Positions 10,561-22,389 of a stretch of DNA of 64,000 bases are shown here, piece after piece (position 1 is the stretch's first letter; each line of letters opens with the position of its first letter). Source of the DNA: Typha latifolia (lineage: Eukaryota > Streptophyta > Magnoliopsida > Poales > Typhaceae); NCBI GenBank assembly GCA_019914945.1, contig CM034100.1, positions 11,047,096 through 11,111,095 on the forward strand, written 5' to 3'. A program made the position numbers and the translations under genes. The notes beneath the pieces were generated by a model that was not told where the DNA came from, ran no database searches, and worked only from the letters and a program-made list of their open reading frames with translations.

Positions 10561-11255
10561 ACTACTGCTTTGGTAGGCGGTGTTATAAGACCACAACGCC
10601 CATGGTAAGAACCCCAACAAAGCACCTCAAGTACTGCTAAATGGTAGGTCGAACTGAAGTTCATCGAGTCCCCTATAATCTCTCTCTCATAAGTCGATAA
10701 TTGCTAAGATTTTAGTGACAAAGCCTTACTAAGAAAGGCTATGGGACATCCTCCTTGCATAAGTACAACTCTAATGCTAACACACGACGCATCACATTCC
10801 ACAATGAACTCTTTGGTGAAGTCTAGTAGCGCTAGAATGGGTGCAGTGGCTTCAGCCGTCCATTTAAAAGTGTCATTCTTCAATAAATAAGTGAGAGGTG
10901 CAGCAATTTTGCCATATCCGGCGATGAAGCATCGATAATATCCGGTCAGCCCCAAAAATCCTCTCAATTCGGTGGTAGTAGTAGGAATAGGCCAAGTGGT
11001 CATAAATGCGACCTTTTAAGGATCCGCCGCTATACCATCCGCTGAAATGATGTGGCCTAAATATTCCACTGGTGGCACTCCCTATAGGCACTTGGACTTC
11101 TTGATTTTTAATTGGTTTTGCTTCAACAAATTCAGCACGTCCTCCAAATACCTCTAATGCTCCAATTCTGTCCTGCTATACACCAAAATATGGTCAAAAA
11201 ATACCAAGACATACCTTCGCAAGAGAGGCTAAAATATATCATTCATGAGGCCAAA
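10561..11255 (-). pseudogene. pol: gypsy integrase scrap, RNase H and RT C-terminus, internally deleted
   Basis: Continues the gene interrupted at 7213. About 120 bp of integrase (10561-10690) has lost its centre. It is then joined to the RT-RNase H connection (10704-11003: [19 protein letters not shown] and [12 protein letters not shown]) and a piece of the RT thumb (to about 11250). The integrase zinc finger and catalytic core are missing. At about 11250 the RT is joined directly to the acidic linker upstream of the protease, so the protease and RT catalytic core are deleted too. Confidence 0.8.
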
Positions 11256-12731
11256 ATGTGGTCCTCCACGCCCTCCTTAATGGTCTCCTCATGGACCTCC
11301 TCTGGACACTCTCCCTTATCAACAACCTTATCATCCTCCTTAACACCGTCAATAAGCATCACACTCCCGAACAGTTTAGAACACTGATGATCTGGGGTGA
11401 AATGCTCATCACATCGAAAGCAAAGGCCCTACGCTCTTCACTCTTCGCTCCTCCACCTGGGTAGGTGTGAGAGTTCGAACGGGGGGTCTTGTGCCTCCTC
11501 TAATATTGAAAGAAGGTGTCTAGGGTGGTCGTGGTCTAGTACTCACAGCCGCTGTTTTTGAAAATAAAGAATTTCCAACCAGCGTTCTAGGTGCAAACTG
11601 CCCGTCTCTATTGCCCCAATTATTTTTCACTGCCATCTTTTGAGCCCTATGCTTTTGTTCCATCCTCACAGCCTTCTCAAAGGCCTCCTCAAGAGTAGTA
11701 GGACATAGAACATAAACATCCGCTTGTATCTCATCCCATAGCCCTGAAATAAATGTACTCATCAATGTCCGTTCGGGCCACGGTGACTCACAATGACTAC
11801 TAACTCTTTCAAATTCAGCTTGTTACTCCAATACAGTTGTCCTCTGGACCATCTTACTTAATGTGGCAGCAAAATCTTCATATGCCGCTGTCCCAAATCT
11901 GCGTGTAATCCTCCTACAAACATCAACCCATCTACTAAATCCACCACCACGAAGAATCGATCTATAGCAATGCAATGCCATTCCTTGGAGGTGAAAGTTT
12001 GTCATTTGGACTTTTGCATCTTTCGCTGTATCTTGACAATCAAAATATTGTTCAACTTGAAATACCCAATCCGTTGGATCACCGCCTTGGAACTTTGGAA
12101 AGTCTAAGTGTGCGGTTGTCCCCCGAATAGCATTGTCGGTTTCACAAAAGATCCATGGTTCCAGTCTAAACCTCTATGTAAGTTGATCACCTTCTCTAAA
12201 TCCTCGAGCACATCCATCACCATCTCCATAGGGATCAACCTCATCCTCAAAGTACCAATCCTCCTTATCGACGAAGCGCTCCGGTGCCGCACGCCTCTTG
12301 TGTTCCACCACCGCCGGTCTTAGATTTTACAATGGAGGTGGGGAATGATGTGTGGGCATAGGTAAGAGGGGATCATTGACACTCACATGTCCCACCTCGA
12401 CCTGTCGGGTATCAGTTCAATGGGGTCTCTCCGCTGGTCCTTCTTGGAACTCCGATCGTCTTTGAGGAGATAACGAATCAAATCGGTTCTTGACATATTC
12501 CTTGAAATCATTGTGATCCTTTTGAATTGAGTCAACTCCATGCATCAATGTATGGAATATGCCCCTAATTTCAACCATATTTGCACTCATGGACATTGGT
12601 TGACTCAGTCCTGCCGTGGTCGCTCCAAAGGAATCGACCTCACAATTAGTTTCATCATGGATTGAGTCCTCCCTTGTCGGTGTGTTCTTCACAGCTCTCC
12701 TTCTGGATGTCATCTTCCTTGTTTCAACCAT
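11256..12731 (-). pseudogene. gag: gypsy gag (LTR-B family)
   Basis: The start is ATG at 12731 (MVETRKMTSRRR...). The first 104 codons are open, then a stop. Further pieces follow in the coding direction: the low-complexity middle (12104-12323), the retrotransposon gag capsid region (11520-12005; includes MMSTFISGLWDEIQADV) and the knuckle/acidic linker (11256-11460). Several frameshifts. It lies after a PBS ladder (12755-12830) and a truncated 5' LTR. Confidence 0.8.
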
Positions 12732-12754
12732 TAATGGAGGTCTGAGATTCGCCT

Positions 12755-12830
12755 ACTCTGATACCAATTTCATAGGCTCTGATACTACTTGATAGACTTT
12801 GATACCAAATTAACAAGATTTGATACCAAT
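12755..12830 (-). repeat. PBS ladder of LTR-B type, four copies at 20-21 bp spacing
   Basis: GATACC or GATACT recurs at 12760, 12781, 12801 and 12822, each the core of a minus-strand TGGTATCAGAG-like primer site followed by a short copy of the LTR end. The copy touching the LTR (12831) reads ATTGGTATCAAATC. Confidence 0.8.
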
Positions 12831-13295
12831 TGATAATATCTGAAACCAAAGATAGGCTACACAATGATTCCTTCAAGACCTGGATGTATTACAAGAATCA
12901 TTCTATGCGACCGTGGAAAACTATTCGTCAAATATTCTCCAATAGTCAGACAATTATAAAACTAATTGGGTTAGATCCATAACTTCTTGATCTACAACTT
13001 TGGTATTTATGCCCTTCACAGATTTGAACCTTAGAAGGGACGAAAATACATAATAACGTGAGTGATGGTGGTGGTGACAGGTGGAGTGGATGTTAGGGTT
13101 ATGGATGGGTATGGAGATGAAGGTGGATTGTGAAAGTGGTTAAAGGATATAGACAAAGGGAATGAAGTGGTCGAGATCCCAAAGAAGAGGGGTGTCTCGA
13201 TAATCAAGGGAGATTCGGAGTTAGGAGAAGCCTTGCAAATAATAGAGGTGGAAAGTTGGTGAACATGGAGGAGAGAGAAGTCTAGAGAGAAGATG
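12831..13295 (-). mobile_element. LTR-B, 5' LTR of the split element, truncated
   Basis: U5 and R parts of LTR-B (ends ...GATATTATCA at 12831). The sequence stops matching at about 13295, where foreign gag begins, so U3 with the TATA box and palindrome cluster is missing. With 5916-6565 it bounds one internally deleted element interrupted by LTR-E. Confidence 0.75.
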
Positions 13296-13610
13296 ATGTG
13301 TACGGTGGGGGATGATGTGTAGGCATAGATAAGAAGGGATCATTGACACTCACATGACGCAGTTGGACTTGTGGGGTATTAGTTCGATGAGGTCTCACCA
13401 CTGGTCCCTCTTGAAGCTCCGATCGTCATCGAGGAGATGATGAACCCAATTGGTTCATGACATATTCCTTGAAATTATTGTGATCCTTTTGAATTGTGTT
13501 AACTCTATGCAACAATGTTTGGAACATGCCCCCAAGTTCGTCCGCTAAGCCCATAACACCCATGGACGTTGGTTGACTCAGTCCTGCCGTTGGTTGACTA
13601 AGTGTATCAG
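13296..13610 (-). pseudogene. gag: gag N-terminal fragment, LTR-B family
   Basis: The minus strand matches the gag segment seen at 40296-40553 (ADELGGMFQTLLHRV..., KEYVMN). At 13598-13608 it ends in AAGTGTATCA, which is the first ten bases of an LTR-B on the minus strand, then passes without a gap into a different gag. This is a recombination scar rather than a gene. Confidence 0.65.
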
Positions 13611-14453
13611 GCCCACTTCTTCCAATTGTTGCCCCTCAAGATCTTCAATAGGATCATCCTCAATCATCTCTTCAACGAGCGTGATGGCTGCGGGTTGTTT
13701 GGCACATTTGTGGCTTGGTATGAAGCGCTCATCGCAATAGAAGCATGAACCCTTCGAACGCTGATCTTTGACCTCTGCTGGTGTGAGGCATCGCCCTATC
13801 ACCCTTGGCTATCCCCTAGGGTCAGGGCCTATCCGTGGTGGGTTTGGCCGATTAAGGTTTGGCTGAACCCACCCCGAATGTGCCACTCCCGATACTAGTG
13901 GTTTGGGGTTAACACGCGGGTCTGTAATGCTCCAAGTGGGACGATGAGTAGCCTTCAATTCCTTTATCTTTTCTTCCATCATTTGAGCCACTAAGAAGGC
14001 CTCTAGCAAGGTTGTAAGACGAGTAGCTTTGACTTCCGCTTGGATATCATTATGAAGCCCAGAGACGAAAGTACTTTTGAGGGCTGAGTCCGACCACCCA
14101 TGGACTCTATTGCTGATTCTTTTGAACTCCTCTTGATAGGCTCTTACAGAAGTTTTTTGGGTAAGTTTCGTCGCACTATTGCCAAGGTGCCTCCAGGATT
14201 GGTCCTCATCAGTTCCCCTATTTAGGTAAGGAGAGTTCTTCATGTCTTCGATGACGCGCAGGGGTACGCCTTGGAGGGTATTCATTCCTATCAGCAAGGG
14301 TGGCCTTGATCTCCAACAATGTTTGCGCCATAAGTGCTAGGGTTTGCATGAGATAAGGAAGGCCTTCTATCCGTCCTCGTGAACTCTAAGGGCATGGAGA
14401 TCTTGACATAGCCACCACCATCACCAATGTTATTCCATATTTTCATCCCAAAT
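13611..14453 (-). pseudogene. gag: gag of another gypsy family (LTR-D type) with CCHC knuckle
   Basis: Minus-strand frames 13809-14297 (162 codons) and 13578-13802 (74 codons) are adjacent and in gag order: a retrotransposon gag capsid core (TSVRAYQEEFKRISNRVHGW and STFVSGLHNDIQAEV), then the knuckle CFYCDERFIPSHKC. The N-terminal part (14291-14460) matches, in a shifted frame, the gag at about 62640-62790 of the LTR-D element. Stops at 13809 and at about 14297 break it. A plus-strand LTR-B fragment starts at 14454. Confidence 0.75.
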
Positions 14454-14651
14454 GCAATTCGAATCTGCGAAGGGTGTAAATACATTGTATATCAGAAGAT
14501 ATGAATCTAATCCACTTAGTTTCGTAATTTTTTGACTACCGGAGAATATTTGAAGAATATTTTCCTATGGTTGCCTGGTCTGATTCCTATAATACATCCA
14601 TATCTTGAAAAAATTATTGCGTAGCCTATCTTTGGTACAAGAACCCATCAC
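14454..14651 (+). mobile_element. LTR-B fragment, 3' end
   Basis: Plus-strand match to the R/U5 part of LTR-B (compare 42490-42687), ending CTTTGGTACAAGAACCCATCA. Confidence 0.7.
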
Positions 14652-14858
14652 TTTTCTTACTGTTTTACTGTTTTATTCAGAGAAAAATAAGATTTTTGTA
14701 TGTTGCGATCGAACGCGGGTGGGTGCATTCAAGTGCGCTTATGAACGCCTACATCAGGTTCACAAAAATAGAGAATGCGAAATGTGCGTTCGAACACAAT
14801 CGGGTGCGTTTGAGCACCTGCATCAGGTTCACATCGACAGAGAATGCCTTTTGTGTCA
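14652..14858 (+). mobile_element. LTR-A fragment, U3 with palindrome cluster
   Basis: Resembles 37790-38010 (GAAAAATAAG...TGTATGTTGC, then several CGTTCGAACG variants). It is cut where minus-strand gag begins near 14859. Confidence 0.65.
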
Positions 14859-15543
14859 CCTTGTGTTCTTCCGCCGTACCTTGGTATGCGAAGAATTGCT
14901 TCGCCCTATACAACCAATCGATCAGATCGCCATCCTTGAACTTAGGGAATTTGAGATGCTTGATTTGTCCACGGATGTCGTTGTCTCGTTCCGGATCATG
15001 TCCAAGTGCTTGTCTAACCAGAGGAGGATGCACCATGAATGGTTGATGATCCCTCATTCAGTTTTGATTAACTCACCATGGTTCCGGCTCGTATTGCCCT
15101 GCCCACGGATCTTGATCTCTAAGGTGATCTTCATAGTGGTTCGCTCATCGGATGGGTTCACCTGCAACTGGACCTGGTGGAACCATCCTTACTTGCCTCT
15201 GCCCATAGGGTGGTGGCAGCAGCGGCTCTTATGGTTGCAAATTCTGAATCGGTGGCGGTGGGCTCATGGGAGTGGACTCGCGTCGTCAGGTTGATGGTGC
15301 ATTCCAATTCGCCATGGCTTCCCTTGTCGCCCGTAATTCTCGCATCATCTTCATCATCATTTGGTTGTTGATTGCCATTTGTTCGGAAAGAGACCCCAAT
15401 ACGGCTTGAACATTAGATTCTTCCGTATTCTGATTAGATCAGGCGGTTCCGCGGGTGGAAGTCCCCACAATCATTTCCTCCTCCTCTATTGGGAGAATCT
15501 CTTCTTCATCATCTCGCCGTGCAGCCATGGCTCTGGTTGTCAT
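14859..15543 (-). pseudogene. gag: gypsy gag N-terminal half (LTR-A family)
   Basis: The start is ATG at 15543 (MTTRAMAARRDDEEEILPIEE...), the same N-terminus as the intact frame at 1-699. Farther on is the conserved LKFPKFKDGDLIDWLYRAKQ segment (about 14890-14960) that opens the capsid region. Stops occur in between (around 15060-15250). It is truncated at 14859 by an LTR-A fragment on the other strand. Just upstream at 15570-15587 is a PBS (GGCTCTAATACCA) with the usual leader. Confidence 0.8.
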
Positions 15544-15587
15544 CATAAGAAGCACATGTCCAAGGAACGGTGGCTCTAATACCAGCT

Positions 15588-15779
15588 TGATACGATCTCC
15601 TCTTTTGGCTAAGGTTTGATCTCTTCCAATTCTCATATCTGGACTGATTCTGGCACAGAACGTTAGGGGGTTTGATCAGGATCTATGGATAGAGTCACGA
15701 GATACTAGATGATGGTGGTTCGTGGTGGACTGGCGTTAATGGGATGACATCGGTGAAAAGTGGTGGTGGAAGGGTTAAG
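15588..15779 (-). mobile_element. LTR-A fragment, U5 end
   Basis: About 190 bp of the 3' part of LTR-A starting with TGATACGATC at 15588 next to a PBS. It stops at about 15779, where a further PBS unit and a complete LTR-A follow. The LTR end is thus present twice in tandem. Confidence 0.75.
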
Positions 15780-15822
15780 TGTTACGGTCTCGCCTCTGGC
15801 TATGGAGCTCTGATACCAAGCT
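15780..15822 (-). repeat. PBS unit between two LTR-A ends
   Basis: AGCTCTGATACCA (minus TGGTATCAGAGCT) abuts the LTR end at 15823. The rest resembles the outermost ladder unit at 742-783 (GAGCTCCATAGCCAGAGG on the minus strand). Confidence 0.75.
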
Positions 15823-16723
15823 TGATACGATCACGCCTTTTTGGTGAAGGGTTGATCTCTTCCAATTCTTGATCTGGACTAGATCTGGCACAGAACTTTG
15901 AAATAAGATCCCGAAATATGCTACCGTCGGATCGACGTGAAACTTTGATATGTTGTAGCCCCAGAAAAGAGCTTTCCAACAAGCGAATCGGATGTGGGGA
16001 ACTCGAGATATCGTCCAATTTGTGGACAAAGGTCAGATGGTCTATTTTGGATCCGTGGATGGAGGCACGTGATCCTAGGTAATGGTGGTTGAAGGTGGAC
16101 CGACGTTAATGTGGTGGCACCGGTGAAAAGTGATGGTGGAAGGGTTGTGGTTGATGGAAGGATTAGGGCAAGTGTTGGATAGATTGGACGAAGGGGGAGA
16201 AGAGGGCCACCCCTAAGGGACTAGGGTGATTAGCCGGACGAGGGAGGTTAGAAGTGGCGTCGCCGGGGATTGAGAGAACGGGAGCGAAAAAGACGAAGGA
16301 GGCAAGGCAAAACTCAATCTCAATAATCAATAATCAATTTGGTTGCCTACCACATCCTTTTATAGGCTAACCAACAACTCAAATTAACCCTAAAAACACA
16401 ATTTTTGTCGACCGCGTTCGAACTCGCCTGACCGCATTCGAACGCATCGAGTTCGCTCTTCTTGATTTGCGAACGCGATGCAGGCGTTCGAACGCGCCTG
16501 TCGGTATTTGCGAACGCGATGGAGGCATTCACAGTGCGTTCGAACGCACAGTACATTCTCTTCACCACATTCACAAACTGCATTCAAACTCACTCCACCC
16601 GCGTTCGAACGCGACTTACAGAAAACTTATTTTAATGGAAATTAAACACTAAAATATGAAATAAAAACACTCCTAAAGTGAATCCATGCTCGAGACGACG
16701 TCAGTGAAGTCCGAATCGTATCA
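15823..16723 (-). mobile_element. LTR-A, full length (901 bp)
   Basis: The minus strand runs from TGATACGATTCGG (16723) to GTGATCGTATCA (15823). TATA (TATAAAAGG, minus, near 16360-16370) lies downstream of a rich palindrome cluster (about 16415-16610, including GCGTTCGAACGC at 16484-16495). It is flanked at 16724 by another LTR-A piece. Confidence 0.85.
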
Positions 16724-17039
16724 TTATGGTTGATGGAAGGGTTAGGGTAAGTGTTGGATAGATTGGAAGAAGGGGGAGGAGAGGGCCACCCCTAAGGGAC
16801 TAGGGTGATTGGCTAGTTGAGGGAGGTTAGAAGCGGCGTCGCCAGGGATCGAGAGAACGAGAGCGAAGAAGATGAAGGAGGCAAGGCAAAACTCAATTCA
16901 TCAATAATCCTCTATGATTTCCATCCACATCCTTTAGAGGCTAACCAAACAATTCAAAATTAACCCTAAATAGTACATTATCGCCGACCGCGTTTGAACG
17001 CACCTTGTTCGCTCTTCTCTAGATTTGCGAACGCGATGC
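16724..17039 (-). mobile_element. LTR-A fragment, middle part
   Basis: Resumes LTR-A sequence at the GTTATGGTTGATGG region and runs to the first palindrome-type repeats (GCGAACGCGATGCA). It is probably the remains of an older LTR-A into which 15823-16723 inserted. Confidence 0.7.
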
Positions 17040-17870
17040 ATGCATAGATATCTCAGCTTAGATATCTTCCTCCATGCCATCATCCACGTCCTCCTCATGG
17101 ACCACCTCTACATACTCTCCATCACCAACAACCTCATCGTCCCCCTCGAGATCATCCATGAGCATCACACTCCTGATCAGTTTGGTACACCGATGACCGG
17201 GGATGAAACATTCACCGCATTGAAAGCAAAGCTTCGCTCCTCCACCTGGGCAGGTGTTAGAGTTCGAACAGCGGGTCTTGTGCCTTCTCTAACATCGAAA
17301 GAGAGTCTCAAGGGTGGTCGTTCCCTAGTATTAGTAGCCGCTACTTTTGAACATGTAGAATTTTCAGTCGACATTCTCGACGCAAACCGCCCATCTCGAT
17401 TACCCCAACTTACTTTCGCTGCCATTTTTAGAGCCTTGTGTTTTTGCTCCATCCTCATGACCTTCACAAAAGCCTCCTCAAGAGTGGTAGGACAAAGAGC
17501 ATGAACATCTGCCTGAATCTCCTCCCGTAGCCCTGAAATAAATATGCTCATCAATGTCAGTTCGGGCCAAGGTGGCTCGCAACGACTACTAACTCTTTCA
17601 AATTCTGCTTGGTACTCCAACACGATTGTCCTTTAAACCATCTTGTTTAACGTGGCAATAAAATATTCATACATTGCTGTCCCAAATCTACATGTAATCC
17701 TCCTACAAAAGTTTGCCCAACTGGTAAATCCTCCACCTCGAATGGCTGACCGATACTAATGCAACGCTATTCCTTGGAGGTGAAAGCTTGCCATCGGTAT
17801 TTTTGCATCTTCCACTATCCGTTGACAATCAAAGTATTACTCCACTTGAAACACCCAATCCGTCAGGTCA
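17040..17870 (-). pseudogene. gag: gypsy gag C-terminal part (LTR-B family), interrupted by solo LTR
   Basis: Minus-strand frame 17177-17623 carries capsid sequence (LTLMSIFISGLREEIQADVHA, EEAFVKVMRMEQKHKAL). The rest reaches the acidic linker near 17047. The gene continues on the other side of the solo LTR at 18723. Stops and indels are present. Confidence 0.8.
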
Positions 17871-18722
17871 TGATACACCTTGCTAGAGTCTTTTCTTATT
17901 GCATTAGTTATTTATTTTTATAAAAATAAACTTTCTATAGGTCACCTTCAAACGAGGAAGGGGGCGCATTTGAACGCCTTTGTGAATGCCTGTATTAGTT
18001 CACAAAAATTGAGAACGCAAAATGTGCGTTCAAACGTGGTCGGGCACGTTCGAACGCCTGCGTGCGAACGCCTGCATTAGTTCGCATCCACAAAGAATGT
18101 CTTTTGTGCATTCGAACGCAGTCGACCCCGTTCGAACGCGATCGGTAAGACTCCACTAGTATTAGGGTTAATAATTATTATTTTGGCTTGTTGGTTAGCC
18201 TCTATAAATGTGTCGATGGCGGCCAAAATCATTAGGATGAATGAATATTGGTTTTTATCTTCCTCTATCCTCTCTCTAGTCTCTCTACCCTAATCTCCCT
18301 CCTCCCTCTTCACCAACTAGCCACCTCTACCGTTGGCAAGGTCTCATCTATCTTCTAATCTCCCTCGTCTGTCGAGTCCTCTCTCCTCCTTAGGATATCG
18401 GCCACTTCCCCCCCTTCATCCTTATATTCTAAACCATATCAACCATCCACCCTCACCTCCATTATCATCCATAACCCTACCATCATCTCTACCCGTCACC
18501 ACCACTATCAACCCCACTCTATTGTATTTTCGTCCTAGTTGTAGTTTGAATCTATGAAGGGCATATGTACCAAAAATGTAGATTAGGAAGTTACAGATCG
18601 ACCACCCTTAATTTCATAATTTATAACTACAGGAGAATATTTGGTGAATATTTTTCTCAGTTGGCCCGGACTGCTCCCTACACCCGAACTAGATATTGAA
18701 GAGGAAGTTCCTTACCTTATCA
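17871..18722 (+). mobile_element. solo LTR-B (852 bp) with near-perfect target duplication
   Basis: TGATACACCTTG...CTTACCTTATCA on the plus strand, inserted in a minus-strand gag. The flanks are GGTCA (17866-17870) and GATCA (18723-18727), a 5-bp duplication with one change. TATA and a palindrome cluster (about 17955-18145) are present. No PBS ladder is attached to this copy. Confidence 0.85.
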
Positions 18723-19114
18723 GATCACTACCTTGGAACTTTGGAAAGTCCAAGCATTCGATTCTCCCTGGATAGCATTGTCGGGTTCGCGAAAGATCCT
18801 TGGTTCAAGTCTGACTTGGACTTGGACTTGTGGAGCATCGGTTCGGTGTGGTTCCACCGTTGGTCATTCTTGAGGCATCGATCTTTGTCGAGGAGATGAC
18901 AAAGCAGATCGGTTCATGATATATTCTTTCCAGGCATTATGATCATTTTGCATTGCGTCCCTATGCAATAATATTTGGAATATGCCACTGAGTTCGTCTG
19001 CCAAGCCGATGTTCATACCCATGGATGTTGGTTGACTCTATCCTATTGATTTTCCCTTATAGGTGTGCTCTCTATTGATCTCCTTGTCGTGGCCATCTTT
19101 CTTGTCTCCACCAT
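18723..19114 (-). pseudogene. gag: gypsy gag N-terminal part (LTR-B family)
   Basis: The start is ATG at 19114 (MVETR type), followed by several stops. It continues at 17870 across the solo LTR. The upstream PBS is GGCTCTGATACCA at about 19139-19150. Confidence 0.75.
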
Positions 19115-19151
19115 TAATGGAGGTCCGAGATTTGCCGGGCTCTGATACCAA

Positions 19152-19835
19152 TGATAAGATACGGAACTTCCTCTTCAATATCTGAATTGATTGCAGGAAG
19201 CAGTCCGTGCACTTGAGGACAAATGTAGCGGTGGTAATGAATATGCACAACTATGACAAAAATATGATAGAATAGAGATAATGGTGGTGGTGACAAGTGG
19301 AGATGATGGTACAGTTATGGATAAAAATGGAGATGAGGGTGGATGATAGATGTAGTTTAAGAGATAAGGATGAAGGGGCAGAAGTGGCCGAGATCTCAAG
19401 GAGGAGAGAGAACTTGATAGACAAGGGAGATTAGAAGATAGATGAGACCTTACCAACGATAGAAGTGGCTAGTTGGTAAAGAGAGAGGAGGGAGATTAGA
19501 GTAGAGAGATTAGAGAGAGGATAGAGGAAGATAAAAATAAATATTTATTCATCATAATAATTTTGGCTGTCATCCACACCTTCATAGAGGCTAGCCAACA
19601 AGCCAAAATAATAATTATTAACCCAAATACTAGTGGACTCTCGCCGATCTCATTCAAATGGGGTCGACTACGTTCGAACGCACAAAAGACGTTCTCTGTG
19701 AATGCAAACTGATGTAGGCGTTTGCACGCAAGCGTGCGAACGCACCTGGCCACTTTCAAAAACACATTTTGCGTTCTCTATTTTTGCGAACTAATGCAGG
19801 CATTCGCAAAAGCATTCGAACGCGCATCCTTCTGC
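19152..19835 (-). mobile_element. LTR-B, 5' LTR, U3 truncated
   Basis: Its end TGATAAGATACGG at 19152 abuts a PBS. The palindrome cluster lies at about 19640-19830. The LTR start is missing; the sequence passes into an LTR-A end on the opposite strand at about 19836. Confidence 0.75.
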
Positions 19836-19925
19836 AATCCTCTTCCAAAGTTCTGGTGTCGATCCTATCCAGATCTAAAAACGGGATAGATGAAACCTTA
19901 GCCCAAGGGGAGATCATACTATCGT
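19836..19925 (+). mobile_element. LTR-A fragment, last ~85 bp
   Basis: Matches the U5 end of the LTR-A at 38420-38498 (AGATCTGAAAA-type and CCTTAGCCxxAAAG-type motifs), ending GATCATACTATC near 19922. Confidence 0.6.
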
Positions 19926-22389
19926 CCTTGAGGCCAACCCCCTTCTCCCTCTTTATCTCTTCGCCCTTGCAACATTAATAAGTACCTCTATGCACTCCAT
20001 TATCACACCTTTCGCAAGCTACCATCTTTTACCACATAACTTTATCTAGGATTATCATCTATCAAACCACATCCTTTATCCAAACCACCACAACTAGCAT
20101 GTTCCTCTAATTTTTCTCATCAATTTAATTTAGCCTACTCACACGCCCAAATCCATCACAGAAATCATACTTTACACCTTGCCCTAGCCGAATCAACCAT
20201 AATTTCCATATTTGATGTCGAGACCAATCAAACGCCAATACATTCATAATCAAAATGAACCACTATGATATGATAGGAGCTTCACATAGACATTCTACCC
20301 CAGCAAATGTTTGCATCCAATTTTGTGCCCACACCAAGTTAAGCTTCAAATGAGATAGGAGATCATCCCAATCCATGAGAATTTCATCTACCTTTGATCG
20401 CTCTAACCGTCGCACCAATAAGTATGTCATTAAGGTGGTTGGTGGTCATCTGTACACTGCCTCAAATAGTGTGAATCCAGTTATCGAGTGGTGGGCAATA
20501 TTGTAGGCCCACTCCCACTCATTCCAGGATAGGCAAGCAGTTGTTGTAGAAGATTAGCGAGCTTGGCATCAATCTTGATGTGCTAGCAAGTGTCACACAC
20601 CTTGTCAAAGGCTTTGACGTCCCTCTTCAGTCCTGTCTAGCAGCAATTAAGTTTAATTCTTTTGTAGGTCCGAAATATGCCTTTATAGTCAGCGGTAGGA
20701 AGTCATTGAAGAATTGGATCTGTTCTGACTGCAAGCCTGAGCTTGCTAAGATATGGATTCAGCCTTGGTGCAACATTAGTCCATCTTAGGACATGTAAGT
20801 GAGGTTGGCCTTGCCTTGTGCCATCTGGCCCAGCACCCTTTCAAGGTTAGGATCAGTTTGGGTGGTAGCTTGAACCCATCTAGTGAAAGGTTGGACTCGT
20901 CATAATGATCACTTTGACAGATTCAATTTAGTGTGGGCACTTTGACGAACTCGATTTGGCACGAGAGAGCATTGGCTATTCTATTCTCACTACCCTTCCT
21001 TTAGACTAGGTTGTAATTGTACCCAAGAAGCTTAGCAAGCTATTTTTGCTGAGATGGTGTGTAGATGCATTGCCCAAGGAGGTAAGGCAAGCTCTCTTGG
21101 TCAATTCACACTATGCTAGGGAGATAGGACCTCCGTTTGCTAACAATGTGGACCATGGCTAACATCTTCTTCCTCATATACATGCTTAATCAACATTTTC
21201 CCTCAAATAGGGCCTTTCTTAGATAGGCAATATGTTATACATGACTACAATGTCTTGGTGAAGTTCAGTAGGCGAGAACCATTGCACTCATCATCGCCTT
21301 CTTCTGCTCCACAAAAGTATCTCGACCTTCTCAGACCATCCAAAACTATTTTTACACAACAAGGAAGTCAACGATGTAGCAATGTGTCCATAGTAACTAG
21401 TAAGTCCAAGAAAACCATGCAGCTCCTTCGGTGTGCTCGGTCAGGATCACTACACCATTACCACTATTATCTCAGTGTCAACCTCTACACCAGTAGCCAG
21501 TAGTGGCCAAGGTAGCCGACTCATGATTGGGCCCAAGTGTGTGCATTTGCTTCACTTGACTCGCAATCCATTCTCCTCTAGGGTCTCCAATGCAGATCGT
21601 AGGTGACTAAGATGGTCGGTCCAGGTCCTGTTATAGATGAGAATGCCATCAAAAAGAAATATCACATACCAATAAAGGAGGGTCAAAACATATCATTTAT
21701 TAACCCTTAGAAGGTGGTGGGGGAGTTATTGAGATTGAACAACATTATGAGTTACTCGTAATGCCCATCATGCGTATGGAAGGCAGTCTTGTGCCAATCC
21801 TTAGTGGGCACTCTTATTTGATGATACCACGACAAAGATCCAACTTGGTGAAGACAGTGGCACTAGCAAGCTCGACCAAAAGCTCTTTAACGATGGGTAT
21901 CAGGCACTGGTCCTCAATGGTGACGACATTTAAGCCCGGTAATTGACACAACCTCCAAGACCCATCATTCTTCCTCACAAGTAGCAGTGGTAATGAATAT
22001 GCGCTATGGGTAGGCTAAATGATCCCTTGCTCTATCATCTCACATGCCAATCATGTTATGACCTCCTTCTATGCACGGAGATAGCGGTAAGGCTGGACAT
22101 TGACCAAGCTATCCCCGAGCAGGATGTTGATCTGATGGTCTTGTGGTTAGCTCAATGGTAGCCCTAGGGGCTCTTCAAAAATTTGTTGGTAGGCTACAAA
22201 AAAGGGCCAAGTTAGGGTGAATGGATCACCTTTTGTCGGTACTTCCATGGTCGAGTAACCTATAATAGTCAGTCTGAGGGAATCCCTCAAGGCCTTGGAA
22301 AGTGACTTAGGTAGTGGTCCCATGGCTTTGAGCTGGATCTCATTGCCTCTAACCTTGAACTGCATTCAAAGTGCTTCAAAATCAAATGT
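19926..22389 (-). pseudogene. pol: old divergent gypsy pol (RT, RNase H, integrase), heavily decayed
   Basis: Conceptual minus-strand translation gives, in coding order: protease-RT linker (22050-22370), RT pieces (about 21550-21990; DHLSHLRSALETLEENGL after the catalytic site), RNase H (about 20930-21130; GYNYNLV then ENRIANALS) and integrase pieces (20270-20560; NEWEWAYNIAHHSITGF). Stops and indels occur every few dozen codons. It differs clearly from the LTR-A/B pol copies, so it is an older or separate lineage. I see nothing certain in 19930-20260. Confidence 0.75.
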
